From NCBI RefSeq assembly GCF_000971985.1, contig NZ_KQ040801.1, positions 1 through 64,000 on the forward strand: a stretch of 64,000 bases of DNA. Direction: 5' to 3'. A program made the translations under genes and the position numbers. Positions 18,418 through 25,955 of this stretch are shown here, one piece after another; the stretch's first letter is position 1, and each line of letters starts with the position of its first letter. The stretch comes from Paenibacillus dauci (lineage in GTDB: Bacteria; Bacillota; Bacilli; Paenibacillales; Paenibacillaceae). The notes beneath the pieces are model-generated. The model was not told the origin of the DNA and did no database searches. It saw nothing but the letters and a program-made list of their open reading frames with translations.

Positions 18418-18512
18418 AATGTGCGTACTTCCCGTAAATCACATTCAATTCTATAATGACGTTTGTCGGGGAAGAACATGACAAATAAAAGAAAAAAGGT
18501 AGGTTGGTATTT

Positions 18513-19073
18513 GTGAGAATCAAGTTGGTCGTTGCACATCCACGGAAGAATTCTCTTACTTTCGCTGTGATGAATCGCTTTATTGACGGATTGAAAGAGA
18601 ATGGACATCAAATAGATGTGCTTGATCTATATAACGATGGATTTGACGCCCTATACAGTGCTGAAGATGAATATGAATGGAAAAATCCAGAGAAAGTCTT
18701 CGCTCCTCTGGTACAAAAAGAGATGGACCGCGTTATCGCAGCTGATGCTTTTGTATTTGTATTTCCGATCTGGTGGTACAATATGCCATCTATCATGAAA
18801 ACCTATCTGGATCGAGTATGGAATATTGGCGTATTTGATACGCTGGCTGGTAAAAAAGTTTTTTGGCTTGCTCTTGCCGGAGGAACCGAGGCAGTATTTC
18901 ACAAGTACGACTATACAAATATGATCAGTCACTATTTAAATAATGGTATCGGCAAGTATGCCCGTATGGAGGAATCCAAGGTTGAATTTCTCTATGATAC
19001 TCTGAACGAGTCTCAAGAACATATAAACAGCTTATTGGAGCAAGCTTATCTTGCTGGAAAAGTATATGCTTAA
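18513..19073 (+). CDS. NAD(P)H oxidoreductase, flavodoxin-like (NQO/KefF type)
   Basis: A 186-residue flavoprotein of the NAD(P)H:quinone oxidoreductase type, which reduces quinones by two electrons and limits redox cycling. Visible: VVAHPRKNSLTFAVMN (flavin phosphate loop), FPIWWYNMPSIMKTYLDRVW (flavin and active-site loop), and LALAGGTEAVFHKYDYTNM. The start is taken as GTG at 18513, about 9 bases after AGGTAGG; a TTG at 18504 would add three residues but directly abuts that site. It lies 247 bp after the first hxlR gene on the same strand and convergent to the second. Confidence 0.88.
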   Translation: MRIKLVVAHPRKNSLTFAVMNRFIDGLKENGHQIDVLDLYNDGFDALYSAEDEYEWKNPEKVFAPLVQKEMDRVIAADAFVFVFPIWWYNMPSIMKTYLDRVWNIGVFDTLAGKKVFWLALAGGTEAVFHKYDYTNMISHYLNNGIGKYARMEESKVEFLYDTLNESQEHINSLLEQAYLAGKVYA

Positions 19074-19153
19074 GCCGCTCATTAGTAGCCGGTCTGCTAT
19101 TACAGTCCAAGCAAAAGAATAAATGTTACATTGAAAATGCATATGTATATAAT

Positions 19154-19191
19154 AAAAAAACAGCTCTCCCTTCAAATGGAAGTGAGAGCTG
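19154..19191 (-). terminator. Terminator between the NAD(P)H oxidoreductase and hxlR copy 2
   Basis: Arms CAGCTCTC (19161-19168) and GAGAGCTG (19184-19191) with inner CTTC/GAAG pairing. Seven T follow on the minus strand. It serves hxlR copy 2 and may also stop the plus-strand transcript. Confidence 0.85.
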
Positions 19192-19194
19192 GCT

Positions 19195-19581
19195 TTATTG
19201 CTGATCCTCGCATGCAAAGGTAATCAATTCGCTGTTCGATTCCGACTCAAAGTTCTCTTCTCCCCATATACACATTGCATCCAGAACAGGAATAAGCGAC
19301 TTCGCTTTGGGTGTTAATGAATATTCTACTTTGGGAGGGACCTGGGGGAATTCCACTCGCTTCACGAGCCCGTCCGCTTCCAGCTCTTTCAAGGTCAAAC
19401 TTAGTGTTTTAAAAGGAATCTTTCCGATAGATCGCTGTAATTCATTAAATCGAACAGTATGAAGCTCGGAAAGGAAGTAAAGAATGGTCATCTTATATTT
19501 ACCGCTTATGATCGATAGTGTGTAACCAAACCCGGTGTTTTTTTGTTGGAAAGCAAAGGATAAGCTAAGCGGGTCATTCAT
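19195..19581 (-). CDS. HxlR family transcriptional regulator (copy 2)
   Basis: A 128-residue HxlR-type regulator clearly paralogous to copy 1: it shares NTGFGYTLS, GKYKM, FNEL/YNEL, FKTLSLTLKELEADGLV (FKSLTSTLKELESDQLI in copy 1) and the exact PQVPPKVEYSL wing. GGAGG lies 9 bases before the ATG. Its start overlaps, as ATGA, the stop of a 24-codon frame that encodes an SDR fragment, which may couple its translation. Convergent with the NAD(P)H oxidoreductase. The two paralogues may regulate the same redox genes or each other. Confidence 0.9.
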   Translation of the reverse strand: MNDPLSLSFAFQQKNTGFGYTLSIISGKYKMTILYFLSELHTVRFNELQRSIGKIPFKTLSLTLKELEADGLVKRVEFPQVPPKVEYSLTPKAKSLIPVLDAMCIWGEENFESESNSELITFACEDQQ

Positions 19582-19652
19582 AAACTGATTCCTCCATCGT
19601 ACATATTGGATGCCAGGCCGATGCCGGACGCTCCTATCCCAGTATATATCAT
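19578..19652 (-). pseudogene. Remnant of an SDR gene, now a 24-codon leader frame
   Basis: The frame ATG (19652) to TGA (19578) encodes MIYTGIGASGIGLAS and nine more residues. Bases 19608-19635 match the 5' part of the SDR gene at 16582-16609 in 27 of 28 positions and in the same reading frame, so this is the cofactor-binding loop of an SDR with the rest lost. There is no strong ribosome site before the ATG. The stop overlaps the hxlR start (ATGA). It is either a recombination scar or a short frame kept for coupling. Confidence 0.6.
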
Positions 19653-19718
19653 CTTTGTATTCAACTGATAGTTCACTTCTTTTTATAAATTAAAAGATAT
19701 GTATAGGTTTAGAACAGG

Positions 19719-19753
19719 CCAGATCCACTCTGCATGACACAAGGTGGATCTGG
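19719..19753 (-). terminator. Hairpin after the APH-type kinase gene
   Basis: Ten-base perfect arms CCAGATCCAC and GTGGATCTGG. The minus-strand T run is poor (CCTGTTCT), so termination may be partial. Confidence 0.55.
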
Positions 19754-19781
19754 TTGCTTATTTATCTATTCATCCTTATTC

Positions 19782-20750
19782 TCAGAATCCCTGTCTCAAT
19801 CGATCTCTGGCACGGGCAAGTTTGATTTTCAGATCCTCCAGCCACTCCGGTGCATCTACAATATCCGAACCTTCCAGCGACCATAGCAATTTCGAGAATT
19901 GATACAACTTCATGAACCGCTGCAAATAGGGTAGCGCTCTCATATCTTCGTCACTAAGCGGACGAACCAAACGGTATTCTTGCAGAAAGGACTTCACTTG
20001 CGAATGGTCCAGATTCATATCATCGTCCAGAAAATCATCCAGCGCTGTAACCAAATCCTGCACATACCAACTGTAGAACGCATCATCGAAATCAATCACG
20101 GTAAACAAGCGACGCTCCTCTTGGTAGAACAGATTGTCCAGCTGAAAATCATAATGGATTAAACCGAAATTGTTGCTGGAGATTGGCAAAGAATGCAGCT
20201 GTGCTGTCAGTATACGCAGCTCTTCTACAGCTTCTTTTTCATCCGGATGAGCCTGTAATACTGTGTCTATGTTCTGCAGGATATCCTGCCAGCTCCACCG
20301 CGTCACCTGATCAGGTTGATACGACATGGCTAGCTGGTGCAGAGTGGCAAGCGATCTTCCCCAATCTTCACACTGCATTTCGGTAATATCCTCATCCAGA
20401 GCAGCTCCTGCAGCTGCCTGAAATACAACAGCAAAATAGGTTCCTCCATTATGTGCCAGCGTCTCCACGTATCTGCCATGTACAGAACGAACCGGAGCAA
20501 CACAAGGATAGTTATGGGACAACAGATACTCCATGTATTCAAGCTCTGCCGTAATCTGCCGAATAGAATGTTCCTGATCCGAACTGAATCGCAAAAAGTA
20601 TCGTGTCTGCTTGTGCTCGAATGCATATACAAAGTTGGAACTGGCACGCCAGAATAACAAGCTGCTCTCGTCATGTTCCCAATGCTGGATAAGCTCCTGG
20701 GCGATAGCATCCCCGGACAAGCCTTTGACCATATTGCTTAATTTCATCAT
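19782..20750 (-). CDS. Phosphotransferase, APH/homoserine kinase-II-like
   Basis: A 322-residue protein kinase-like-fold phosphotransferase. The catalytic loop is LIHYDFQLDNLF (H199, D201, N206) and the metal-binding Asp is in VIDFDDA (D220). The N-lobe has the FLRFSS strand and an AELEYMEYL helix. Enzymes of this fold phosphorylate small hydroxyl compounds such as aminoglycosides, choline or homoserine. The YerI/YkuD-type stand-alone members of Bacillus have no known substrate, and no resistance context is seen here. GGAGG precedes the ATG. Confidence 0.8.
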   Translation of the reverse strand: MMKLSNMVKGLSGDAIAQELIQHWEHDESSLLFWRASSNFVYAFEHKQTRYFLRFSSDQEHSIRQITAELEYMEYLLSHNYPCVAPVRSVHGRYVETLAHNGGTYFAVVFQAAAGAALDEDITEMQCEDWGRSLATLHQLAMSYQPDQVTRWSWQDILQNIDTVLQAHPDEKEAVEELRILTAQLHSLPISSNNFGLIHYDFQLDNLFYQEERRLFTVIDFDDAFYSWYVQDLVTALDDFLDDDMNLDHSQVKSFLQEYRLVRPLSDEDMRALPYLQRFMKLYQFSKLLWSLEGSDIVDAPEWLEDLKIKLARARDRLRQGF

Positions 20751-21039
20751 TTCGTTTTTTCCTCCCGTTAGCCATGAGAGGACTGCATTTCACTAAGAGG
20801 ACAGCCCTCTCATCACTATGTAATTTGGATTAGTTACGCTTTTCAAAACCCATCACTCCTTTCAGGTTTGGGAATAACTTGCAGCTATAGGTTACCATAA
20901 AATGGTTGGTATGATATTAAAAAGGTACAAAGTCTACTTCTTTCACTATTTGTACTACGTAACTGTTATCTCCTACTCTCTATTTTCCGATATTACGTCT
21001 ATTGATGCCTCTTACTTTCTGGCAAAGGATGGTCTATGT

Positions 21040-22116
21040 ATGAAGTTATTCAAAATATCTGTGTTTGTCATTACCGGCCTAGTAACAGCTATAGCTATGG
21101 CGCTTATCCTGATGGCACTGTATTCCGATCATGATTTATTTTCATCCTTTACTACTGCGCAAGCCAATCGCATAGGAGATTCTATTCAGGGAGCTTCTAA
21201 CAACGTAGTAAATCAACCTTTATCCGCAGATCAGCTTCCGCCTGTAGAACAATTTGCTTCGATTGCCAAAAAAGATCGTTATCAGCACAAAGTGGCTGTA
21301 TTGATGTATCACGATATCGATCCGGTCAAGCAGGGTGGAGATATCATTACCCCTGCGCTGTTTGCTGCTCAATTGGATTATTTGCGTTCCAAAGATATGA
21401 ATTTCATTTCGCTTGAACAATTCCGTCTTTTTATGGAAGGCGGCAAAGTACCGGATAATGCGGTACTGGTCACATTTGACGATGGGTATGAGAATTTCTA
21501 TACCACTGCTTATCCGATTATGAAACAGCGCCATATTCCGGGCGTTAGCTTTGTCATTACAGGAGATTTTAGCAAAGGTGCTCTGGTGGCAACTCCCCAT
21601 ATGACCAAAGCCGAAATCCAAAATATGACCCGCTCAGATCCCAATATGGAAGTTCAAGCACACACCAATAAATTGCACTACAAAACAAGCGATACCACCG
21701 ATGCACTTACCGCTCCACTGGTAAAAGATGGCGTCACCGAGACTCATGAACATTATCTGGCACGTATCGAAAATGATCTCAGACGATGTGTAGAAGCACT
21801 TCGCCCGCTTACGCCTCATGTCGTGAATACCTTTGCTTATCCTTACGGATTGCATACACCCGAAGTGGAAAAAGTTGCTCAAGATGTAGGCATCCGTTAT
21901 GCTTTTACAACCGAGCTTGGACTGGCTACCCGTGATACGGATCTAATGAAGATTCCGCGTATTAACGGAGGTTCTCCACTGATTGATCCAGAACGTCTGT
22001 ACAATTCGATTATGTGGGAAAATCAACTGCCAGGTCGCAATCTATTTATTCCTGATTCAATCCAGCACAGTGGTCGCGAAGCAGGAGAATCGGAAAAATC
22101 TGCTTCTTCCAAATAA
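21040..22116 (+). CDS. Polysaccharide deacetylase, membrane-anchored
   Basis: A 358-residue carbohydrate esterase 4 family enzyme that removes acetyl groups from surface or wall N-acetylglucosamine polymers. One N-terminal helix (5-28) anchors it outside the membrane. VAVLMYHDID (86-95) starts the NodB domain, TFDDGY (145-150) carries the catalytic Asp and a metal Asp, and QAHTNKLH (206-213) gives the metal histidines. The start at 21040 has AAAGGA 10 bases upstream; a longer frame from 20902 adds 46 residues without a ribosome site. Resembles PgaB/IcaB-type deacetylases. A second member is at 45026-46003. Confidence 0.88.
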   Translation: MKLFKISVFVITGLVTAIAMALILMALYSDHDLFSSFTTAQANRIGDSIQGASNNVVNQPLSADQLPPVEQFASIAKKDRYQHKVAVLMYHDIDPVKQGGDIITPALFAAQLDYLRSKDMNFISLEQFRLFMEGGKVPDNAVLVTFDDGYENFYTTAYPIMKQRHIPGVSFVITGDFSKGALVATPHMTKAEIQNMTRSDPNMEVQAHTNKLHYKTSDTTDALTAPLVKDGVTETHEHYLARIENDLRRCVEALRPLTPHVVNTFAYPYGLHTPEVEKVAQDVGIRYAFTTELGLATRDTDLMKIPRINGGSPLIDPERLYNSIMWENQLPGRNLFIPDSIQHSGREAGESEKSASSK

Positions 22117-22342
22117 GCTGAGGTAATCCAGAGCGATCAGCTGTAGATAATAAGCGAATAGATATAGGGATAGCCTTCTCATCACCAGTTAATATTGATG
22201 TGTGCTCTTGTCGGAATTATAATCTTTGCTCTTATCTCCCTGTATTGAAGTAATATTAATTCGTTAATTAATTACTTTGAGTATATCCTACTATAATAAA
22301 TATTACTTTAAAGGAATAAAATTACATGCAGGAGGGGTAAAG

Positions 22343-22735
22343 ATGAAAAAGCTATTTATTCTTTTGTTTTTATTTCTATTCATTGTACCTGTATCACCTA
22401 TTCACGCAGCCTCTGTAAATCCCAGTGACGTCCATGTATATTCCTATGATGGAAGTCAATTCCTGGGTACCCTATCAACAAATATATATGATCCATACTC
22501 AGTGTTTAACCGCTATGGGACATATGGGAGTAAATACAGCACCAATAGCATATGGAATCAATACGGCACGTATGGAAGCAAATACTCATCTTATGGAGTA
22601 GCTAACCCCTATACATCAACTCCGCCTATTTTGGTTTATAACGGATCAGTCGTCGGTTATGTGACAGCCAACAAATATCTCCCTGGTAATCGAGTGACAC
22701 TTTTGAATCTTTGGGGTTTAGCGAGATCACTGTAA
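22343..22735 (+). CDS. Small secreted Tyr/Gly/Ser repeat protein
   Basis: A 130-residue exported protein of unknown function. The signal peptide is about 1-22 (MKKLFILLFLFLFIVPV, cleavage near HAA). The mature part has VHVYSYDGSQFLGTLSTN, then two near-identical blocks built on YGTYGSKYS (RYGTYGSKYSTNSIWN and QYGTYGSKYSSYGVAN), then PPILVYNGSVVGYVTANKY. AGGAGGGG lies 8 bases before the ATG at 22343. Single gene with a strong terminator. The Tyr-rich repeats suggest a self-assembling or surface-coating role, which is inference. Confidence 0.75.
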   Translation: MKKLFILLFLFLFIVPVSPIHAASVNPSDVHVYSYDGSQFLGTLSTNIYDPYSVFNRYGTYGSKYSTNSIWNQYGTYGSKYSSYGVANPYTSTPPILVYNGSVVGYVTANKYLPGNRVTLLNLWGLARSL

Positions 22736-22770
22736 AAAAGTCCCTGACTGAATTGGTCAGGGACTTTTTT
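22734..22770 (+). terminator. Bidirectional terminator
   Basis: Arms AAAAAAGTCCCTGAC and its full complement GTCAGGGACTTTTTT around a 7-base loop. It ends the small secreted protein gene and the convergent hypothetical gene, whose stop codon lies in its last bases. Confidence 0.92.
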
Positions 22771-23077
22771 ATCTAGGAGAATAAATCCGGTTGATATCGG
22801 TATCGATCACAAAATCTACTCGCAGATCTGCTGAATACGGTACTATCTCAAAATGATAGAGATCACAAAATACTTTGGCCAGCTCTTCAATATGTGTGAC
22901 TCGTGTTAATGCATGATAATACATTGTGTTCAGCTCATATTGGTTGCATTTACGCCCCCAAACCATAACTTGTTGAAAAAACCATCGATTTCGACTAACA
23001 TATTTCTCACGACCGGTTGCTAACCAATCCATATAGCTTAGTATGTTAAAAAGAGCCTTCTTAATTATAATTAGCAA
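22769..23077 (-). CDS. Hypothetical protein downstream of the CPCC-HEAT gene
   Basis: A frame of 102 codons, product not recognised. It is soluble and Tyr/Arg-rich (GREKYVSRNRWFFQQVMVWGRK, the first 20 being most basic). The listed start is TTG at 23077; an ATG at 23032 gives 87 residues, and neither has a good ribosome site. It begins 30 bp after the CPCC-HEAT gene on the same strand and its stop sits on a strong terminator, so the two look co-transcribed. The position suggests a partner protein. Confidence 0.5.
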   Translation of the reverse strand: MLIIIKKALFNILSYMDWLATGREKYVSRNRWFFQQVMVWGRKCNQYELNTMYYHALTRVTHIEELAKVFCDLYHFEIVPYSADLRVDFVIDTDINRIYSPR

Positions 23078-23107
23078 ACCGATTTGGACAGCATATTTAA
23101 GCTTTGT

Positions 23108-23809
23108 TTACTTACAAAACCTATCGATATCTTCCATTGCTGACTCTGCATGTCCTCTGACAAACGAACTTTCATCATGTAGTGCATTTTGGATAAGCGG
23201 GATAATTCGCTCCTTATGTACTACTCCGTGTATTCTTGCGATATGACCAAAACAAAGAATCGCTATTCCTCTTATGTTTTCATTATCATGCTGACTGTAT
23301 CTGGTCATCATATTTTCTGCAAATGCTCCATCATCTGCATTTAATGCCAGAGATAATAAGCCGTCTACAACGGTATCTGGATTGTCAGAATTAATCAGGT
23401 GGATGACCTTCTGATGTTTCTCTATATTGTTGCTGTATCTTTCTACTGTTTCATGAACAAGATCTGCTAGCACCTTTTCAAATGAATAGATTTCCTGCCA
23501 TATGTATGGGATACATGTATCTTGTGCAGTTTCCAGTTGCTTGAATGCATGAATCAGGCTTTTCTTTGTCTGGATTTCTTTATCAGTTTGTTGCAGGATT
23601 CTTTGTGTGTCTCTGTACATAGTGTAGTGCATTTTGAAGTTCTTCCGGGCTTCGGTAAGAGAATAATCCTCATTAGGTCCACCATAGACTCGGTCTGCAT
23701 CAGGATCATCCTGCCCATCATCTTCCCAGTTACATAAACAACAAATCTCCCAACTCCGTCTTTCCTCCAATGTAGGATAGCCACAGCAGGGACAATTATA
23801 CCGATTCAT
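23108..23809 (-). CDS. CPCC cysteine-rich domain fused to HEAT repeats
   Basis: A 233-residue two-part protein. Residues 1-58 are a CPCC-type cysteine-rich domain: C6, C8, C9 (NCPCCGYP) and C23, C24, C26 (ICCLCNWEDDGQ), followed by DDPDADRVYGGPNEDYSL as in stand-alone CPCC proteins. Residues about 60-135 are helical, and about 140-230 form HEAT-like helical pairs (DTVVDGLLSLAL, ENIRGIAILCFGHIARIHG, SFVRGHAESAMEDI). CPCC domains often occur near polymorphic toxins, and HEAT proteins occur among immunity factors. AAGGTGAG precedes the ATG. Probable operon with the next small gene. The fusion's role is unknown. Confidence 0.75.
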   Translation of the reverse strand: MNRYNCPCCGYPTLEERRSWEICCLCNWEDDGQDDPDADRVYGGPNEDYSLTEARKNFKMHYTMYRDTQRILQQTDKEIQTKKSLIHAFKQLETAQDTCIPYIWQEIYSFEKVLADLVHETVERYSNNIEKHQKVIHLINSDNPDTVVDGLLSLALNADDGAFAENMMTRYSQHDNENIRGIAILCFGHIARIHGVVHKERIIPLIQNALHDESSFVRGHAESAMEDIDRFCK

Positions 23810-23950
23810 TTCGTACTCACCTTCTTTTCAGTTATTGATGGGTTACGCTTTACAGTTATGAGAATTATCAGCAGCAAACCAAGCATCGTATAGGCTACTT
23901 CATTTCTATAGTATTAGAATTTATGCAACTGTGAACCTTATTTTTCATAC

Positions 23951-23978
23951 AAGAAAGCTCCCTCAAAAAGAGAGAGCT
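23951..23978 (-). terminator. Weak terminator after rlmCD
   Basis: Nine-base stem AGCTCTCTC with GAGGGAGCT (one G-T pair) and a T loop, then TTCTT on the minus strand. Modest T run. Confidence 0.5.
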
Positions 23979-23999
23979 GGCTACCTTTACACTTGTATA

Positions 24000-25583
24000 T
24001 TATTTTTCGCGAACTAATACCGCCACCGACTCCACATGCACCGTATGCGGGAACATATCCACCGGCTGCACTTCCGTTGTGACATACCCGCCATCTTCCA
24101 GCACCTTCAAATCCCGTGCCAGCGTCGATGGATTACAAGACACGTACACCACACGCTCCGGTTGCATCTCCAGAATCGTCGTCAGCAGGCGCTCATCGCA
24201 CCCTTTGCGCGGTGGATCGACGACGATGACGTCCGGCGTGATACCTTGCTCTTTCCAGCGCGGGATCACATCTTCGGATGCGCCGACTTCGAACTCCACA
24301 TTATCCATTTGATTCAGCTTCGCATTCTTACGGGCATCCTCAATCGCTTCTTTGACAATCTCCACGCCATATACACGCTCGGCATGCTGGGCGAGGAACA
24401 AGGAGATCGTACCGATGCCGCAGTAGGCGTCGATAACGGTCTCTTTGCCGGTTAACCCAGCATACTTCACTGCCTGCTCATACAGCACTTCGGTCTGTGT
24501 CGGATTCACCTGGTAAAAGGAACGTGCCGAGATCGCAAACTTCACATCACCGATGTAGTCATGAATGACTTCACTGCCCCACAGTACACGCGTCTCGTCG
24601 CCGAAGATTACGTTCGTCTGGCGGGTATTGATATTCTGGCAAATGCTGGCGACCTGCGGAATCTCGGTGCGAATGCGCTCAATCCATTCTTCCTGGCGCG
24701 GTAGACGATTGCCATTGGTGACGAGCACGACCATCATCTCATTGGTGCTGAAGCCGACCTTGACCACCACATGACGCAGCAGTCCTTCGCCGGTCTCTTC
24801 GTTATATGGACGAATGCCCAGATCGCTGCCGATCTGCTTGACCTTGTTGACCAGCTGATCGTTACGGTTGTCCTGGATCAGGCAGCTCTGCATGTCGATA
24901 ATCCGGTGCGTTCCCCGTGCATAGAATCCGCCGATGAGGCGACCATTTTCTTCGCCCATCGGGACCTGTGCCTTGTTGCGGTAGCGCCATGGCTCGCTCA
25001 TACCGAGTGTAGGCAGGACACGTATACCCTGTGTCGAAGCTGCTGGATCTGGCTGCCCGGTGGCTGCGCTAAGTGGTTGGGTATTGCCGTCCTGCTGTTC
25101 GGCAGCTCCGGATGTGATACTCGCTGATCCAGCTGCTCCTTGCGGCAGGTTCGCATGATCTGACAGCACATTCAGCTTGCCGATGCGCTGCAGATTGTCG
25201 ATCACATGCTGACGTTTCCATGCTAGCTGTGCATGATAGTTCATATGCTGAATCTGGCAGCCTCCGCATTGGGAGTAGATCGGACAAGGCGCACTGACAC
25301 GATCCGGACTCTCCTGCAGCAGTGTCAGCATTTTGGCATATCCGTACTGCTTCTTCGTCTTCACTACGCGAGCTTGAACCTTCTCACCAGGCAGTGCACC
25401 CGCGACAAACAGTGTATATCCTTCTGCGCGACCTACTCCTTCTCCCTCATGAGTCAGTCCAACAATATCCAGCTCCAACTCATCATTCTTGGCAACCGGC
25501 AGATTTGCGATCGCCGCCGACACCGCCGCCGGTTTACGCTTATTCGAATTATATGTTTTGCCGCCTTTGCGGTCTTTATTCAT
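24000..25583 (-). CDS. rlmCD: 23S rRNA (uracil-C5)-methyltransferase RlmCD
   Basis: A 527-residue RNA methyltransferase of the RlmD/RlmCD/TrmA family that makes m5U in 23S rRNA (U747 and U1939 in B. subtilis). Order: basic tail (1-30), TRAM domain (33-93), Fe-S cysteines C100, C106, C109 (CPIYSQCGGC) and C234, then the SAM-binding domain with DAYCGIGTISLFL (about 385-397), DPPRKGCD (456-463) and the catalytic C483 in VSCNPSTLARDL. An insertion of about 45 residues, rich in Ala, Ser, Gln and Gly, lies at 140-187. The start at 25583 is 8 bases after GGAG; the ATG at 25589 is too close to it. Confidence 0.92.
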   Translation of the reverse strand: MNKDRKGGKTYNSNKRKPAAVSAAIANLPVAKNDELELDIVGLTHEGEGVGRAEGYTLFVAGALPGEKVQARVVKTKKQYGYAKMLTLLQESPDRVSAPCPIYSQCGGCQIQHMNYHAQLAWKRQHVIDNLQRIGKLNVLSDHANLPQGAAGSASITSGAAEQQDGNTQPLSAATGQPDPAASTQGIRVLPTLGMSEPWRYRNKAQVPMGEENGRLIGGFYARGTHRIIDMQSCLIQDNRNDQLVNKVKQIGSDLGIRPYNEETGEGLLRHVVVKVGFSTNEMMVVLVTNGNRLPRQEEWIERIRTEIPQVASICQNINTRQTNVIFGDETRVLWGSEVIHDYIGDVKFAISARSFYQVNPTQTEVLYEQAVKYAGLTGKETVIDAYCGIGTISLFLAQHAERVYGVEIVKEAIEDARKNAKLNQMDNVEFEVGASEDVIPRWKEQGITPDVIVVDPPRKGCDERLLTTILEMQPERVVYVSCNPSTLARDLKVLEDGGYVTTEVQPVDMFPHTVHVESVAVLVREK

Positions 25584-25955
25584 AATCATTACTCCATTTT
25601 CTATACCATATTTCCACACGTCATTCTTAGCCTCTTCGTCACTACCTCAGACTGCCCGATGGGCAACTACTAAATTGTATAGAAAACCAACGAATGTGAC
25701 AATACAATATAGGTACTTTCATCAAGTATATTTTTAGTAACGGGAAGAAAGCTCGTTCTTCTTACTTATCGGTACATCTTCATATAGCTTAAAAGGGGAG
25801 GCAGCCAGGAAATGATGCTCAAACTAAAAAAAGATTGAGCGCAGCATCCAAGAGCTGCATCTCAATCTGGATAAAATCAATTATAAGTTAGTCTTGTACC
25901 CTATTGTGAAGACGCAAGATAATTCGAAATGGACTTCTGCTTGGATACGGCTTGA
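25584..25955. other. Intergenic region
   Basis: 372 bp with the rlmCD promoter area and the terminator at 25825-25868. No supported gene. Confidence 0.45.
25825..25868 (-). terminator. Terminator of the CrtO-like gene
   Basis: Interrupted stem AGATTGAG...GCAGC / GCTGC...TCAATCT, followed by seven T on the minus strand. Confidence 0.8.

Noticed and set aside
19782-20750. Aminoglycoside resistance gene
   Set aside because: The fold is APH-like, but close features and context match general small-molecule kinases; no resistance context.
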